Shown: positions 8,339 through 17,245 of the stretch, piece by piece
How the letters are laid out: each line of letters opens with the position of its first letter
Numbering within the stretch: the stretch's first letter is position 1
NCBI RefSeq assembly: GCF_004023625.1
Contig: NZ_RPDJ01000005.1
Coordinates: forward strand, 360,945-424,944
Direction: 5' to 3'
Length of the DNA: 64,000 nucleotides
From: Streptomyces cavernae
Lineage (GTDB): Bacteria; Actinomycetota; Actinomycetes; Streptomycetales; Streptomycetaceae
The notes under the pieces: model-generated
What the model saw: the letters and a program-made list of their open reading frames with translations, nothing else
The model's database searches: none
Told to the model about the DNA's origin: nothing
Position numbers and translations under genes: made by a program

Positions 8339-9625
8339 TCAGCCGGCCGGCTGCTCGATCGGTTGCGGAGCGGCCATCGTCCGGCGGCGGGCGGAGAGGG
8401 CGAGTCCGGCGGCGCCGAGCGTACCGGCGATCGCGAGTACGCCCACCGCGTTCGTCAGGCTGCCGACGGCGGCGGTGAGGGCGAGCACGACGAGCGGGCA
8501 GATGAACTGGCCGATGAAGAAGGAACCGGTCCACAGGCCGGTGCCGCGGCCCCGGTCGGCGTACTCGAGCTTGGACATCGCCAGCGTGAGCAGGCTCGGC
8601 AGCATGATGCCGCCGCCGAGGCAGTTGATCACGGCACCGATGGTCAGCACCACGGGGTTGGGAGCGAGCCACATCACCGCGAAGCCGAGGGCGCACAGGC
8701 CGAATACGGGGGGCAGCCAGTTCGACGGGGTGCGGACCGACTTGGCGAAGACGCCGGCGCCGATCACGACGGCGAAGCTGGAGACGGCGGTGGCCAGACC
8801 GATCATGCCGGGGTCGGTCACGCCCATGTCGTCGAGGAGGAAGGCCATCTCGACCGGGACTGTGTAGAAGACGACGGCGCCGAAGACGGTCAGCGCGCAC
8901 GTCCCGGCGAGCGGCCGCCAGGGGAAGCCCCGCTTGACCGGCTCGGAGATGGTGGCGGCGGGGGAGGGGGCGGCGGTCCGGTCGGCCGGACGGGGCTTGG
9001 GCAGGAAGGCGGCCATGGCGGGGGCGAGCAGCAGGCTCACCGCGTAGGCCCAGAACGGTGTGCGCCAGCCGGCCGATCCGGCCGCGCCGCCCAGCACGAA
9101 GAAGGCCGTCGCGGAGATCGAGGCGCACATCGTCTGCAGGGCGAGGTAGCGGTCGCGCTGCTTACCGGAGTAGTAGTCGCCGATCAGAGTGGTGCAGCAG
9201 GTCATGATGGCGGCCTCGGCGACGCCGACGAGGGCGCGGCTGGCGACGATCGCGCCGAGGGAGTCCAGCCACAGCGGGGCGGTGCCGAGGATCGCGTACA
9301 GCACGGTGGAGACGACGAGCAGGCGTTTGCGGCCGAGCCGGTCGACGATGACGCCGGCGAAGGGGGCCAGCAGGGCCAGGGAGAGCGCGGGGACCGTCAG
9401 GGCCATCGGGACGAGCGCGTCCACGCCCGGCACGGCGGCGAAGTGGTCGCGCATCTGCGGCAGGACAGGGGCGATGAGCACGGCGCCCAGGATGGGCAGG
9501 CAGCTGCCGGCCATCAGCAGTGTGATGCGCAGCAGGTGGCCGAGACCGGACACGGTCTCCTCGGACGGGCCGTCCTCGACAGCTGCGAGCGTCGGGGACG
9601 GGAGCGGGGGCACGGGTGCAGGCAT
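8339..9625 (-). CDS. MFS transporter, probably for aromatic acids
   Basis: This 428-residue major facilitator has twelve predicted membrane helices. The loop 2-3 signature appears as FAGVIVDRLGRKRLL, and the second half has its own weaker copy. I chose the ATG at 9623-9625 because a GGTGGAG ribosome site lies just upstream; the open frame extends further but only with Arg-rich, non-membrane sequence. It shares its strand with the LysR gene across a repeat-filled spacer and lies beside the aromatic-catabolism operon. Uptake of the aromatic substrate is therefore the likely role, but this is inferred only from position. Confidence 0.85.
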   Translation of the reverse strand: MPAPVPPLPSPTLAAVEDGPSEETVSGLGHLLRITLLMAGSCLPILGAVLIAPVLPQMRDHFAAVPGVDALVPMALTVPALSLALLAPFAGVIVDRLGRKRLLVVSTVLYAILGTAPLWLDSLGAIVASRALVGVAEAAIMTCCTTLIGDYYSGKQRDRYLALQTMCASISATAFFVLGGAAGSAGWRTPFWAYAVSLLLAPAMAAFLPKPRPADRTAAPSPAATISEPVKRGFPWRPLAGTCALTVFGAVVFYTVPVEMAFLLDDMGVTDPGMIGLATAVSSFAVVIGAGVFAKSVRTPSNWLPPVFGLCALGFAVMWLAPNPVVLTIGAVINCLGGGIMLPSLLTLAMSKLEYADRGRGTGLWTGSFFIGQFICPLVVLALTAAVGSLTNAVGVLAIAGTLGAAGLALSARRRTMAAPQPIEQPAG

Positions 9626-9945
9626 GCGGGAACTCCACCTGGCGTAGCGGGAAGGGGAAGGGGAGGTGCGGCACGTGTGTGGGGTCGCCCCGGGCGTGAG
9701 GCAGGGGCGGAGCGGGGCGCACCGATGACTGCCGTGGCGTCGCGACGGGCCGGGTTGCCGGGCGCCTGCGCCGACCCGGCAGCGGTGCGTTGTGCGGCTC
9801 AGGCGCCGGGTCGACACGACTATGGGGTACCGCGTTGGTCCTGCCTAGCCCCCGTCCGATCGAGATCGAAGATGCGGATCATTCGTGTCCTGGATGCTGC
9901 CGGGCCCTCGCCACCCCAGCCGCAGCCGCGGCGGCGCACGGTTCT
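9626..9945. other. Gene-free spacer upstream of the MFS gene
   Basis: Between the MFS start and the 20-base tandem repeat block I see no gene. The stretch presumably contains the MFS promoter. A GGGGTACC patch near 9826 and the GATCGAAGATGCGGATCATTC area near 9866-9886 are the only lower-GC islands. Confidence 0.4.
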
Positions 9946-10165
9946 GCTCGGTCAGCCGGACGCCTGCTCGGTCAGCGGGACGCCTGCTCGGTCAGCCGGA
10001 CGCCTGCTCGGTCAGGGTGACGCCTGCTCGGTCAGCCGGACGCCTGCTCGGTCAGGGTGACGCCTGCTCGGTCAGCCGGACGCCTGCTCGGTCAGGGTGA
10101 CGCCTGCTCGGTCAGCGGGACACCTGCTCCGTCAGCCGGACGTGAGCTCGGTCAGCCGGGCGACT
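9946..10165. repeat. Eleven-copy 20-base tandem repeat overlapping the LysR stop codon
   Basis: Eleven exact-length 20-base units run from 9946 to 10165, each starting GCTCGGTCAG or GCTCCGTCAG. Most end CCGGACGCCT, while units 4, 6 and 8 end GGTGACGCCT, giving an alternating pattern that suggests expansion of a 40-base dimer. Unit-to-unit spacing is exact with no spacer sequence, so it is not a CRISPR array. The last unit contains the stop codon and final codons of the LysR gene, so the array grew out of, or into, the coding sequence. Confidence 0.9.
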
Positions 10166-11108
10166 GCTCCGTTTTCGTCGCTGGGGCGATACGGCCGGGC
10201 GCGGACGGGGCCAGCTCCGCCCCCACTCGGGCGGCGGTCTCGCGCAGCCAGATGTGGGCGGCGTCCTGGGTGTGGACCGGATGCCACCACATGGCTTCCT
10301 GGAGAGGCACCGCCTCGTAGGGCGGTTCCATGATGCGTACGGGGGCCACCCCCCTCAGCAGCTCGGCCAGGCGCTGCTGCACCAGGGCGATCCGGCGGGT
10401 ACCGGCGACCAGGAAGGGCAGGACCTGGAAGCTGTCGGCGGAGACCTCGACGTGGGGATCGACGCCGAGCATGCTCAGCTGCCGGGCGGCCGGAGCGTCG
10501 TAGGTGCGCTGGTAGGTGACCCAGGGCAGCCGTGCCAGGTCCTCCATGGTGAGCCTGTCGCCGACCTCGTCATTGGTCTCGGCGACGAGGAAGGCCCACC
10601 GGTCGGTGAACAGTTCGACGGCGGGGAATCCGCTGATGACGCCGTGCGGCATCAACAGGCCGTCCGCTGTGCTGAGCAGCGTCGCGGTCTCCTCCGTGAC
10701 CGAGGTCGGCATGTGCTGGAAGCGCAGCCTGACGCCTGGTGCCTGGGCGTGCACGGTTCGGGCGAGCTCGGCACCGAAGACGGCGATGGCGTAGTCGGAG
10801 GTGAGCAGGGTGAACTCGTGCTCCTCGCTGCCCGGCACGAATTCGGCCCTGCTGCTGAAGACACGTTCCAGCAGGTCGCAGGCGGTGGCCGTGCGGTCCA
10901 GCAGAGCCCGGCCGAGAGCCGTCAGTTCGTACTGTCCGCCGACGCGGGAGAGCAGCTCGTCGTCGAAGTGACGGCGCAGGCGAGCCAGGGCCGCGCTCAT
11001 CGCGGGCTGACTGAGCCCGACGCGCTGCCCGGCGCGGGTGACGTTGCGTTCCTCCAGCAGGGCGCGCAGGGACAGGACGAGATTGAGATCGAGGCTGGAC
11101 AGGGACAC
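10152..11108 (-). CDS. LysR-family transcriptional regulator
   Basis: This is a 318-residue LysR regulator. The N-terminal winged helix-turn-helix (about 1-62) reads NLVLSLRALLEERNVTRAG followed by LSQPAMSAALARLRRHFDD. The substrate-binding domain covers the rest, with a YEAVPLQEAMWWHP segment late in the domain, as in NodD-like and aromatic-pathway regulators. I chose the GTG at 11106-11108 because GGAGG lies four bases upstream and it gives the usual short N-terminus (MSLSSLDLN); an ATG further upstream adds 22 atypical residues. It is divergent from the catabolic operon starting at 11250 and probably activates it in response to an aromatic inducer. The last codons lie inside a tandem repeat array. 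Confidence 0.93.
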   Translation of the reverse strand: MSLSSLDLNLVLSLRALLEERNVTRAGQRVGLSQPAMSAALARLRRHFDDELLSRVGGQYELTALGRALLDRTATACDLLERVFSSRAEFVPGSEEHEFTLLTSDYAIAVFGAELARTVHAQAPGVRLRFQHMPTSVTEETATLLSTADGLLMPHGVISGFPAVELFTDRWAFLVAETNDEVGDRLTMEDLARLPWVTYQRTYDAPAARQLSMLGVDPHVEVSADSFQVLPFLVAGTRRIALVQQRLAELLRGVAPVRIMEPPYEAVPLQEAMWWHPVHTQDAAHIWLRETAARVGAELAPSAPGRIAPATKTEQSPG

Positions 11109-11193
11109 GACGCCTCCAGACCGAAGCCGCCAGAGGCAGCTCTGTTGCGCTCTATTCGCACGGCAGATGATCAATATAAGAAGAATCGATTTC

Positions 11194-11238
11194 CCAGATT
11201 ATGCGGGGCGACGCCAGATTGGGCACACCGCAATCTGG
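11194..11238. promoter_or_regulatory. Candidate LysR operator: three CCAGATT half-sites
   Basis: CCAGATT occurs at 11194-11200 and again at 11214-11220. It forms an inverted repeat CCAGATTG-N9-CAATCTGG at 11214-11238. The two direct copies are 20 bases apart, about two helical turns. The sites lie in the divergent LysR/operon promoter region, and the last half-site touches the ribosome site of the first operon gene. Binding by the LysR protein is inferred from this position and symmetry. Confidence 0.5.
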
Positions 11239-11249
11239 AGGACACGCCC

Positions 11250-12251
11250 GTGAAACCCGCAGCCCCTTCCGCGCCCTTCGCCGGCCCTTTTGCCCTCGGC
11301 ACCCTATCCGCCCCTGACCAGGCACCTTTCCCCGGTCTTGTGGTCCCCGAGGGGCGCGTACTGGACCTTCGTACGGCCCTCGGCGAGCCCGTCCTGACCA
11401 CCCGGGGGATCTTCGAGCGCTGGGACGAGGAGCTGCCTCGCCTGCGGTCCCTGGCGGCGGACGCGACCGGTGACGCCTGGCGGCCGCTCGACGGTCTGCG
11501 GGTACATGCCCCCGTCGAGCCGCGCCAGGTCTTCCAGTCCGGAGCCAACTACCGGCAGCACGTGATCGACCTGGAAGTGGCTCACCGTGCCGCGGACGAC
11601 CCGCGCACGGACGAGGAGGCCCGCGCCGAGATCGCCGCGGTCATGGACCGGCGGGCCGCCGAGGACCTGCCCTACGTGTTCATCGGCCTGCCGACCGCGA
11701 TCACCGGCCCGTACGACGACGTCGTGCTGCCCGCGTGGGCCGAACAGCCGGACTGGGAGCTGGAGTTGGCGGCAGTGATCGCCAAGCCGGCCTATCGGGT
11801 CTCCGTTGAAGAGGCGCTGCGGCACGTCGCCGGGTACACGATCGCCAACGACCTGACCGACCGGGCCACCGTCTTCCGCCGGGACATGAAGGCCATCGGT
11901 ACCGACTGGCTGCGCAGCAAGAACGCGCCCGGCTTCACCCCGCTCGGCCCGTGGATCGTGCTCGCCGAGTCCATCGCCGATCCCGGGGATCTGCGGGTCA
12001 CTCTGAAGCTGAACGGCGAGACCATGCAGGACGAGTCGACCAAGGACATGATCTTCGGCATCGCGCGGCTGGTGTCGTACGCCTCGCAGACCGCTCAACT
12101 CCTCCCCGGTGACCTGGTGTTGACCGGGTCCCCGGCGGGCAACGGCATGCACTGGGGGCGGTTGCTGCGCGACGGCGACGTCATGGACGCCTCGATCGCC
12201 GGGCTCGGCGGCCAGCGCACCCGTTGTGTCGCGGAGGGGACCGCGTCATGA
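11250..12251 (+). CDS. Fumarylacetoacetate hydrolase-family protein
   Basis: This 333-residue protein belongs to the FAH superfamily, whose members hydrolyse or isomerise acyl pyruvates made by aromatic ring cleavage. The core motifs are visible: FQSGANYRQH, WELELAAVIAKPA (metal-binding Glu residues), VAGYTIANDLTDR and LLPGDLVLTGSPAG. The GTG at 11250 has TGGAGGAC just upstream; the frame is open much further back but that part antisense-reads the LysR gene. It is the first gene of the catabolic operon, and the next gene overlaps its stop by four bases (ATGA). A second FAH-family gene sits at 16316, so one may act as hydrolase and the other as isomerase or decarboxylase. Confidence 0.9.
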   Translation: MKPAAPSAPFAGPFALGTLSAPDQAPFPGLVVPEGRVLDLRTALGEPVLTTRGIFERWDEELPRLRSLAADATGDAWRPLDGLRVHAPVEPRQVFQSGANYRQHVIDLEVAHRAADDPRTDEEARAEIAAVMDRRAAEDLPYVFIGLPTAITGPYDDVVLPAWAEQPDWELELAAVIAKPAYRVSVEEALRHVAGYTIANDLTDRATVFRRDMKAIGTDWLRSKNAPGFTPLGPWIVLAESIADPGDLRVTLKLNGETMQDESTKDMIFGIARLVSYASQTAQLLPGDLVLTGSPAGNGMHWGRLLRDGDVMDASIAGLGGQRTRCVAEGTAS

Positions 12252-13216
12252 CCGCCCCCCTCGACCGTACCGACCCCGAGGGCGCGATCGCCGAGGCCGC
12301 CAAGTCCTTCTCCAACTGGGCGCGTTGGGGCGAGGACGATGTCCTGGGCACGCTCAACCTGCTCGACGAGGCCAAGCGGCGCGAGGGTGCCGCGCTCGTC
12401 CGGCGGGGCGTGAGCTTCTCCCTCTCGCAGTCCTTCGACATGAACGGCCCCCAGAAGGGCTGGCGGCGGCGCACCAACCCGGTGCACACCATGCTGGACA
12501 CCGGCACCGACGCGGCACTCGGCAACCAGGGCTTCCCGCACGGCATCGGCGGCGCGGACGACATGATCAGCATGCCGTTGCAGTGCTCCACCCAGTGGGA
12601 CGGCCTCGGACACATCTTCGACCACGGCAACGCCTGGAACGGGCGGCCGGCCGAGAAGGTCGTCACCTCCGACGGCGACCTGGTCACCGGCATCGAGCAC
12701 ATGGCACCGTACGTCGCCGGACGCGGCGTACTCCTTGACGTAGGCCAAGTCATCGGCCAGGAGGGCGAGTTGCCCGACGGCTTCGCCATCACCGAAGAAC
12801 ACCTGACGCGGACCGCGGAGGCCCATGGCGTGACCGTCGGCCGCGGCGACATCGTCGTCGTACGGACCGGGCGGCTGGCCCGGGCCCGCCGGGAGGGCTG
12901 GGGCGACTACGCGGGCGGCGACTCGCCCGGCCTGTCGTTCACCACAGCGGGCTGGCTGCACCGCACCGAGATCGCGGCCATCGCCACCGACACCTGGGGC
13001 TTCGAGGTACGGCCGAACGAGTTCGAGAACGCCTTCCAGCCGCTCCACCAGGTCGTCATCCCCCACATCGGCCTGCTCATCGGCGAGATGTGGGACCCCG
13101 AAGCGCTCGCCGAGGACTGCGCGCACGACGGCGTGTACGAGTTCTGGCTCACAGCCGCACCCCTGCCCATCACCGGAGCCGTGGGCTCACCGGTCAACCC
13201 GATAGCCGTCAAGTGA
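12248..13216 (+). CDS. Cyclase-family metal-dependent hydrolase
   Basis: This 322-residue protein looks like the cyclase family (PF04199), which includes kynurenine formamidases and isatin hydrolases. The expected metal-site motif appears as STQWDGLGHIFDHGN (about 113-127), slightly altered from the canonical HxGTHxDxPxHF form. A second conserved His/Glu patch (PLHQVVIPHIGLLIGEMWD) lies near the C-terminus. The ATG at 12248 overlaps the previous stop. In this operon it may hydrolyse an amide, lactone or ring-opened intermediate. The variant metal motif resembles the larger actinobacterial members annotated only as cyclase family. Confidence 0.85.
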   Translation: MTAPLDRTDPEGAIAEAAKSFSNWARWGEDDVLGTLNLLDEAKRREGAALVRRGVSFSLSQSFDMNGPQKGWRRRTNPVHTMLDTGTDAALGNQGFPHGIGGADDMISMPLQCSTQWDGLGHIFDHGNAWNGRPAEKVVTSDGDLVTGIEHMAPYVAGRGVLLDVGQVIGQEGELPDGFAITEEHLTRTAEAHGVTVGRGDIVVVRTGRLARARREGWGDYAGGDSPGLSFTTAGWLHRTEIAAIATDTWGFEVRPNEFENAFQPLHQVVIPHIGLLIGEMWDPEALAEDCAHDGVYEFWLTAAPLPITGAVGSPVNPIAVK

Positions 13217-13239
13217 CCCGCCCAACGAGGGAGTTGGCC

Positions 13240-14364
13240 ATGGAAAGACAGAGAAGCGTCCTGGTCGTCGGAGGGGGCACCTCTGGCAACGCCATGACCG
13301 TACTGCTGCGGCGGGCGGGCATCGCGGTGGATCTCGTGGAGATCAAGCCGGACTGGAACGTGCGCGGCTCCGGCATCACCCTGCAGGGCAACGCCCTGCG
13401 CGTACTGCGCGAGATCGGCGTGTGGGACGAGGTCCGCGAGCACGGCTTCGGCTTCGACTCCCTGGGCCTGACCGCGCCCGACGGCACCGTGCTCCACGTC
13501 AGCGAGGGCATCCGCATCGGCGGGGACGACCTGCCGGCCACCCTGGGCATGCAACGCCCGGTGCTCCAGCGCATCCTCACCGAGGCCGTCCAGGCATCCG
13601 GCGCGAGCATCCGGCTCGGCACCACCGCGGAGATCCTCACCCAGGACGACAACGGCGTCGACGTCCGTTTCAGCGACGGCACCGCGGGCCGCTACGACCT
13701 GGTCGTGGCCGCCGACGGCCTGAACTCGCCGACCCGCGCCGCCATCGGCATCGACGACAAGCCCGAGCCGACCGGTATGGCCATCTGGCGTACCCCGGCG
13801 CCCCGCCCGGCGGGCGTGGAGCGCAGCGACCTCGCCCACGGCGGACCCTGCTTCATCGCCGGCTACACACCCACCAGCAAGGACACCATCTACGCCTACC
13901 TGGTGGAGCCCAACCGCGACCGCACCACGATTCCGCCCGAGTCCTACGCGGAGGAGATGCGCCGTCTCGCCGAGGGCTACGGCGGTGCCTGGGACGAGAT
14001 CCGCGCATCGATCACCGACCCCGCGCAGGTGAACTACACCTGGTTCGACCGGCTGCTGGTCGAGGGGTCCTGGCACCGGGGCCGGGTCGTCCTCGTCGGG
14101 GACGCCGCCCACTGCTGCCCGCCCACGATGGCGCAGGGCGCGGCGATGTCCCTGGAGGACGCCTGGGTGCTGGCCCAGCTGCTGACCAGCGGGTCGGCGT
14201 GGGACGAGGAACTGCTCACCCGGTACTACGAGCGGCGGATCGACCGGGTCCGGACGGTCGTCGACGCTTCCCTCCAGATCGGTCAGTGGCAGCTCGACGG
14301 CGTGCGCGGTGACGTGCCAGGGCTGATAGGCGCCACCAGCGCCGTCCTGAAGGAACTGCCGTGA
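13240..14364 (+). CDS. FAD-dependent aromatic monooxygenase
   Basis: This 374-residue flavoprotein belongs to the p-hydroxybenzoate hydroxylase-like group (PF01494). The N-terminal dinucleotide fold is VVGGGTSGNAMTVLLRRAGI (about 8-27). The second FAD motif is VLVGDAAHCCPPTMAQGAAMSLEDA (about 284-308), with the conserved GD and the proline-rich ring. A DG-type motif, LVVAADGLNS, is near 160. The ATG at 13240 follows GAGGGAG, 23 bases after the previous stop. It probably adds the hydroxyl group that prepares the ring for extradiol cleavage by the dioxygenase at 15364. The length is normal for single-component hydroxylases. Confidence 0.92.
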   Translation: MERQRSVLVVGGGTSGNAMTVLLRRAGIAVDLVEIKPDWNVRGSGITLQGNALRVLREIGVWDEVREHGFGFDSLGLTAPDGTVLHVSEGIRIGGDDLPATLGMQRPVLQRILTEAVQASGASIRLGTTAEILTQDDNGVDVRFSDGTAGRYDLVVAADGLNSPTRAAIGIDDKPEPTGMAIWRTPAPRPAGVERSDLAHGGPCFIAGYTPTSKDTIYAYLVEPNRDRTTIPPESYAEEMRRLAEGYGGAWDEIRASITDPAQVNYTWFDRLLVEGSWHRGRVVLVGDAAHCCPPTMAQGAAMSLEDAWVLAQLLTSGSAWDEELLTRYYERRIDRVRTVVDASLQIGQWQLDGVRGDVPGLIGATSAVLKELP

Positions 14365-15359
14365 CGGCGCCCACCATCGACGTGCACGCGCACCTCCTGC
14401 TGCCCGAGGTCGAGGCACTGGTGGCCGGGCTTCCCGGTCTCGCCGAGGCCAGGGCGCTGGACGCCCGCCGGAACGGCCCCGCCGCTCTGGCGGTCAACGG
14501 CCCCATGGTGCGTGAGCGCATCCCGAAGCTGACCGACGTCACCGTACGGCTGGCCGCGATGGACGCGCAGGGAGTGGACGTCCAGCTGGTCAGCCCGTCG
14601 CCCTCGCACTACCACTACTGGGCGGACGAGGAGACGGCCGAGAAGGTGTACCGGCTCGCCAACGAGGCGACGGCCGCGCACTGCGCCCAGGCGCCCGACC
14701 GGCTGCACGGGCTCGGGCTCGTCCCCCTGCAGCACCCGGACCTGGCCGTGCACGCCCTCGAACACGCCCTGGAACAAGGGTTGTCGGGCGTGGAGATCTC
14801 CTCGCACGCGCCCGGCCGGGAACTGTCCGACCCGGCGCTGGAGCCCTTCTGGTCGAGGGCCGAGGAGACGGGCGCGATCCTCTTCCTGCACCCCTTCGGC
14901 TGCACGCTCGACGAACGGCTGGACCAGTGGTACCTGTCCAACACCGTCGGCCAGCCCACCGAGAACGCCGTCGCACTGTCCCATCTGATCTTCTCCGGGA
15001 CGCTGGACCGGCACCCGGAGCTGAAGCTGATCGCCGCGCACGGGGGTGGCTATCTGCCCACCCACATCGGCCGCTCCGATCACGCCTGGACCGCCCGCTC
15101 CGACGCGGGCGCGGGCTGCGCCCACCTGCCCAGCAGCTACCTCAAGCGCCTGTACTTCGACTCGCTCGTCCACGACCCCCACGTACTGCGGGAGTTGATC
15201 CGCGCCGTCGGTGCGGACCGGGTTCTGCTCGGCTCCGACTTCCCCTTCGACATGGGCACCGAGGACCCGGTCGGCGCGCTGCGCGCGGCCCGGCTGCCCG
15301 ACGCCGACTTCCACGCCGTACGGGGCGGCAACGCCGCCGCCCTCCTCCGGAAGGACTGA
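14361..15359 (+). CDS. Amidohydrolase family 2 protein (decarboxylase or hydratase)
   Basis: This 332-residue TIM-barrel protein belongs to the ACMSD/gamma-resorcylate decarboxylase branch of amidohydrolases (PF04909). The N-terminal metal-binding motif is IDVHAHLLLPE. Later ligands are ILFLHPFGC, LIAAHGGGYLP and the final catalytic Asp in LLGSDFPFDMG. Relatives decarboxylate aromatic acids without oxygen or hydrate oxalomesaconate-type intermediates. The GTG start overlaps the monooxygenase stop (GTGA), so translation is probably coupled. It may remove a carboxyl group before or after ring cleavage. Confidence 0.88.
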   Translation: MTAPTIDVHAHLLLPEVEALVAGLPGLAEARALDARRNGPAALAVNGPMVRERIPKLTDVTVRLAAMDAQGVDVQLVSPSPSHYHYWADEETAEKVYRLANEATAAHCAQAPDRLHGLGLVPLQHPDLAVHALEHALEQGLSGVEISSHAPGRELSDPALEPFWSRAEETGAILFLHPFGCTLDERLDQWYLSNTVGQPTENAVALSHLIFSGTLDRHPELKLIAAHGGGYLPTHIGRSDHAWTARSDAGAGCAHLPSSYLKRLYFDSLVHDPHVLRELIRAVGADRVLLGSDFPFDMGTEDPVGALRAARLPDADFHAVRGGNAAALLRKD

Positions 15360-15363
15360 CACC

Positions 15364-16302
15364 ATGAGCGCCCGCCTGCTCACCCACCTGCGGCACGTCG
15401 ACCTCGCCGTGCCCGACTACGACAAGCAGCTCGACTTCTACTCCGGCGTCTGGGGCCTGACCAAGGTCGCCGAGGACTCCGGCATCTCCTTCCTGGCCGC
15501 CGAGGGCTCCCCCGAGAGTTACGTCGTACGGCTGCGGAAGGCCGACGAGAAGCGGCTCGACATGGTCTCCTACGGTGCCGCTTCGGCGGCCGACGTGGAC
15601 GCCCTCGCCGAGCGACTCCTCGCCGGGGGCGTGCAGTTGATCTCGCAGCCGGGGAAGGTGGACACCCCCGGTGGCGGCTACGGCTTCCGCTTCTTCGACG
15701 TCGACGGACGCACCATCGAGGTCTCGGCCGACGTCGGGGTGCGGCAGCACCGCAGGATCGAGGAGAAGGAGTCGATCCCGGTCAAGCTGTCGCACGTCGT
15801 CCTCAACTCCCCGGACCTCAACCGCACGCGGGAGTGGTACGAGACCCACCTCGGCTTCCGCCTCTCCGACACCCTCATGCATCCGAGGATGGGTGAGGCG
15901 ATGCACTTCATGCGGATCAGCAACCAGCACCACTCCATGGCCATCGCCAAGGGCCCGCACACCGCCCTGCACCACATCTCCTTCGAGATGCGCGGCATCG
16001 ACGAGTACATGCGCGGCTCCGGCCGCGTGATGCGGGCCGGCTTCCGCAAGATCTGGGGTCCGGGACGGCATCTCGCGGGCGACAACACGTTCACGTACTT
16101 CCTCGACCCGCATGGCAACACGGTCGAGTACACGACGGAGTTGGAGGTGCTGGACGAGGACACCTGGCACCCGCACGTCTACGACTTCTCCCAGCCCGAG
16201 GTCTCCGACCAGTGGGGCACGGCCAACCCGATGAACGAACTGGTCGCCAAGGAGTCGTTCAACGACGTCGACCGCGGCGTGTTCGTCGCCCCTCCGGTGT
16301 AA
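15364..16302 (+). CDS. Type I extradiol dioxygenase (VOC superfamily)
   Basis: This 312-residue protein has two vicinal-oxygen-chelate halves, the layout of catechol 2,3-dioxygenases. The metal ligands fall in the second half: H144 in LSHVVLN, a His in LHHISFEM (203/204) and E255 in NTVEYTTEL, the 2-His-1-Glu triad. Catalytic-type His and Tyr residues (ISNQHHSMA, FTYFLD) are also present. It should open a catechol-type ring next to the hydroxyls. It starts five bases after the amidohydrolase stop. The substrate is unknown but is presumably the product of the monooxygenase in this operon. Confidence 0.93.
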   Translation: MSARLLTHLRHVDLAVPDYDKQLDFYSGVWGLTKVAEDSGISFLAAEGSPESYVVRLRKADEKRLDMVSYGAASAADVDALAERLLAGGVQLISQPGKVDTPGGGYGFRFFDVDGRTIEVSADVGVRQHRRIEEKESIPVKLSHVVLNSPDLNRTREWYETHLGFRLSDTLMHPRMGEAMHFMRISNQHHSMAIAKGPHTALHHISFEMRGIDEYMRGSGRVMRAGFRKIWGPGRHLAGDNTFTYFLDPHGNTVEYTTELEVLDEDTWHPHVYDFSQPEVSDQWGTANPMNELVAKESFNDVDRGVFVAPPV

Positions 16303-16315
16303 GGGGCGCCGACCA

Positions 16316-17245
16316 TTGCGTATCGCCACTTACCTGCACCAGGGTCGGCGCCGCTGCGGAGTCGTGGAGGACACCGTCGTACGCGCACTGCCCGAGGGGG
16401 CCTCGCCGCTCGACGCGGCGGCCGGGGTCCGGCCGGTCGGCCCCGGTGTGCCGCTGACCGACGTACGCCTGCTGCCGCCGCTTCAGCCGCCCACCGTCCG
16501 CGACTTCGTCACCTTCGAGGAGCATGTCGAGGGCATACGGCGGTCCGTGGACGGTGTCGGCGGCGTGCCCGAGGCCTGGTACGACGCCCCGACCTTCTAC
16601 TTCACCAACCCGTACGCGGTCATCGGCCCTCACGACGACGTGCCCGTCCCCCCGGGGTCGCGGGTCCTCGACTTCGAACTGGAAGTCGCCGCCGTCATCG
16701 GCCGCGAGGGCCGCGACCTCACCCCCGAGCAGGCCCGCGACCACATCATCGGCTACACCATCTTCAACGACTGGTCCGCGCGCGACCTCCAGTCCCGCGA
16801 GATGCGGGTCGGCCTCGGCCCCTGCAAGGGCAAGGACACGGCCACCACCCTCGGCCCGTACCTCGTCACCGCCGACGAACTGGAGCCCTACCGCGACCCG
16901 GACGGCTTCCTGCGCCTGGCGCTCACCGCCGAGGTCAACGGCGAGGTCGTCGGCAAGGACCTGCTGTCCAACATGAGCTGGACCTTCGAGGAGATGGTCG
17001 CCTACGCCTCGCGCGGCACCGCCGTCCGCCCCGGCGACGTGCTCGGCTCGGGCACCTGCGGCAACGGCGGCTGCCTGGCGGAACTGTGGGGCGTACGCGG
17101 TGAGCAGTCCCCGCCCCCGCTGAAGCCCGGTGACACCGTCACGCTCACCGTCGAGGGCATCGGCACCGTCTCCAACACCGTCGTCGCGGGCGGAGAACCG
17201 GTGCCGCTGCCGACCGCACGGCGACGCCCCCGGGAGCGGCCGTGA
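16316..17245 (+). CDS. FAH-family hydrolase or isomerase
   Basis: This 309-residue protein is a second FAH-superfamily enzyme, closer to 2-hydroxyhepta-2,4-diene-1,7-dioate isomerase and acylpyruvase types. Visible motifs are FYFTNPYAVIGPHDDV, LDFELEVAAVIGREG (metal Glu residues), IIGYTIFNDWSARDLQ, and GSGTCGNGGCLAELWG near the substrate pocket. The start is a TTG at 16316 with an AAGGGG site overlapping the previous stop region; no ATG or GTG fits better. It probably processes the ring-fission product of the dioxygenase encoded just upstream. Confidence 0.9.
   Translation: MRIATYLHQGRRRCGVVEDTVVRALPEGASPLDAAAGVRPVGPGVPLTDVRLLPPLQPPTVRDFVTFEEHVEGIRRSVDGVGGVPEAWYDAPTFYFTNPYAVIGPHDDVPVPPGSRVLDFELEVAAVIGREGRDLTPEQARDHIIGYTIFNDWSARDLQSREMRVGLGPCKGKDTATTLGPYLVTADELEPYRDPDGFLRLALTAEVNGEVVGKDLLSNMSWTFEEMVAYASRGTAVRPGDVLGSGTCGNGGCLAELWGVRGEQSPPPLKPGDTVTLTVEGIGTVSNTVVAGGEPVPLPTARRRPRERP

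Noticed and set aside
5529..9128. A very long minus-strand open frame of about 1,200 codons
   Set aside because: It runs antisense through the PAS-PP2C gene and into the MFS gene in another frame; the translation is Arg/Gly/His-rich with no domain, a normal effect of high GC content.
9946..10165. CRISPR array
   Set aside because: The 20-base units follow each other without spacers and have no cas genes nearby.
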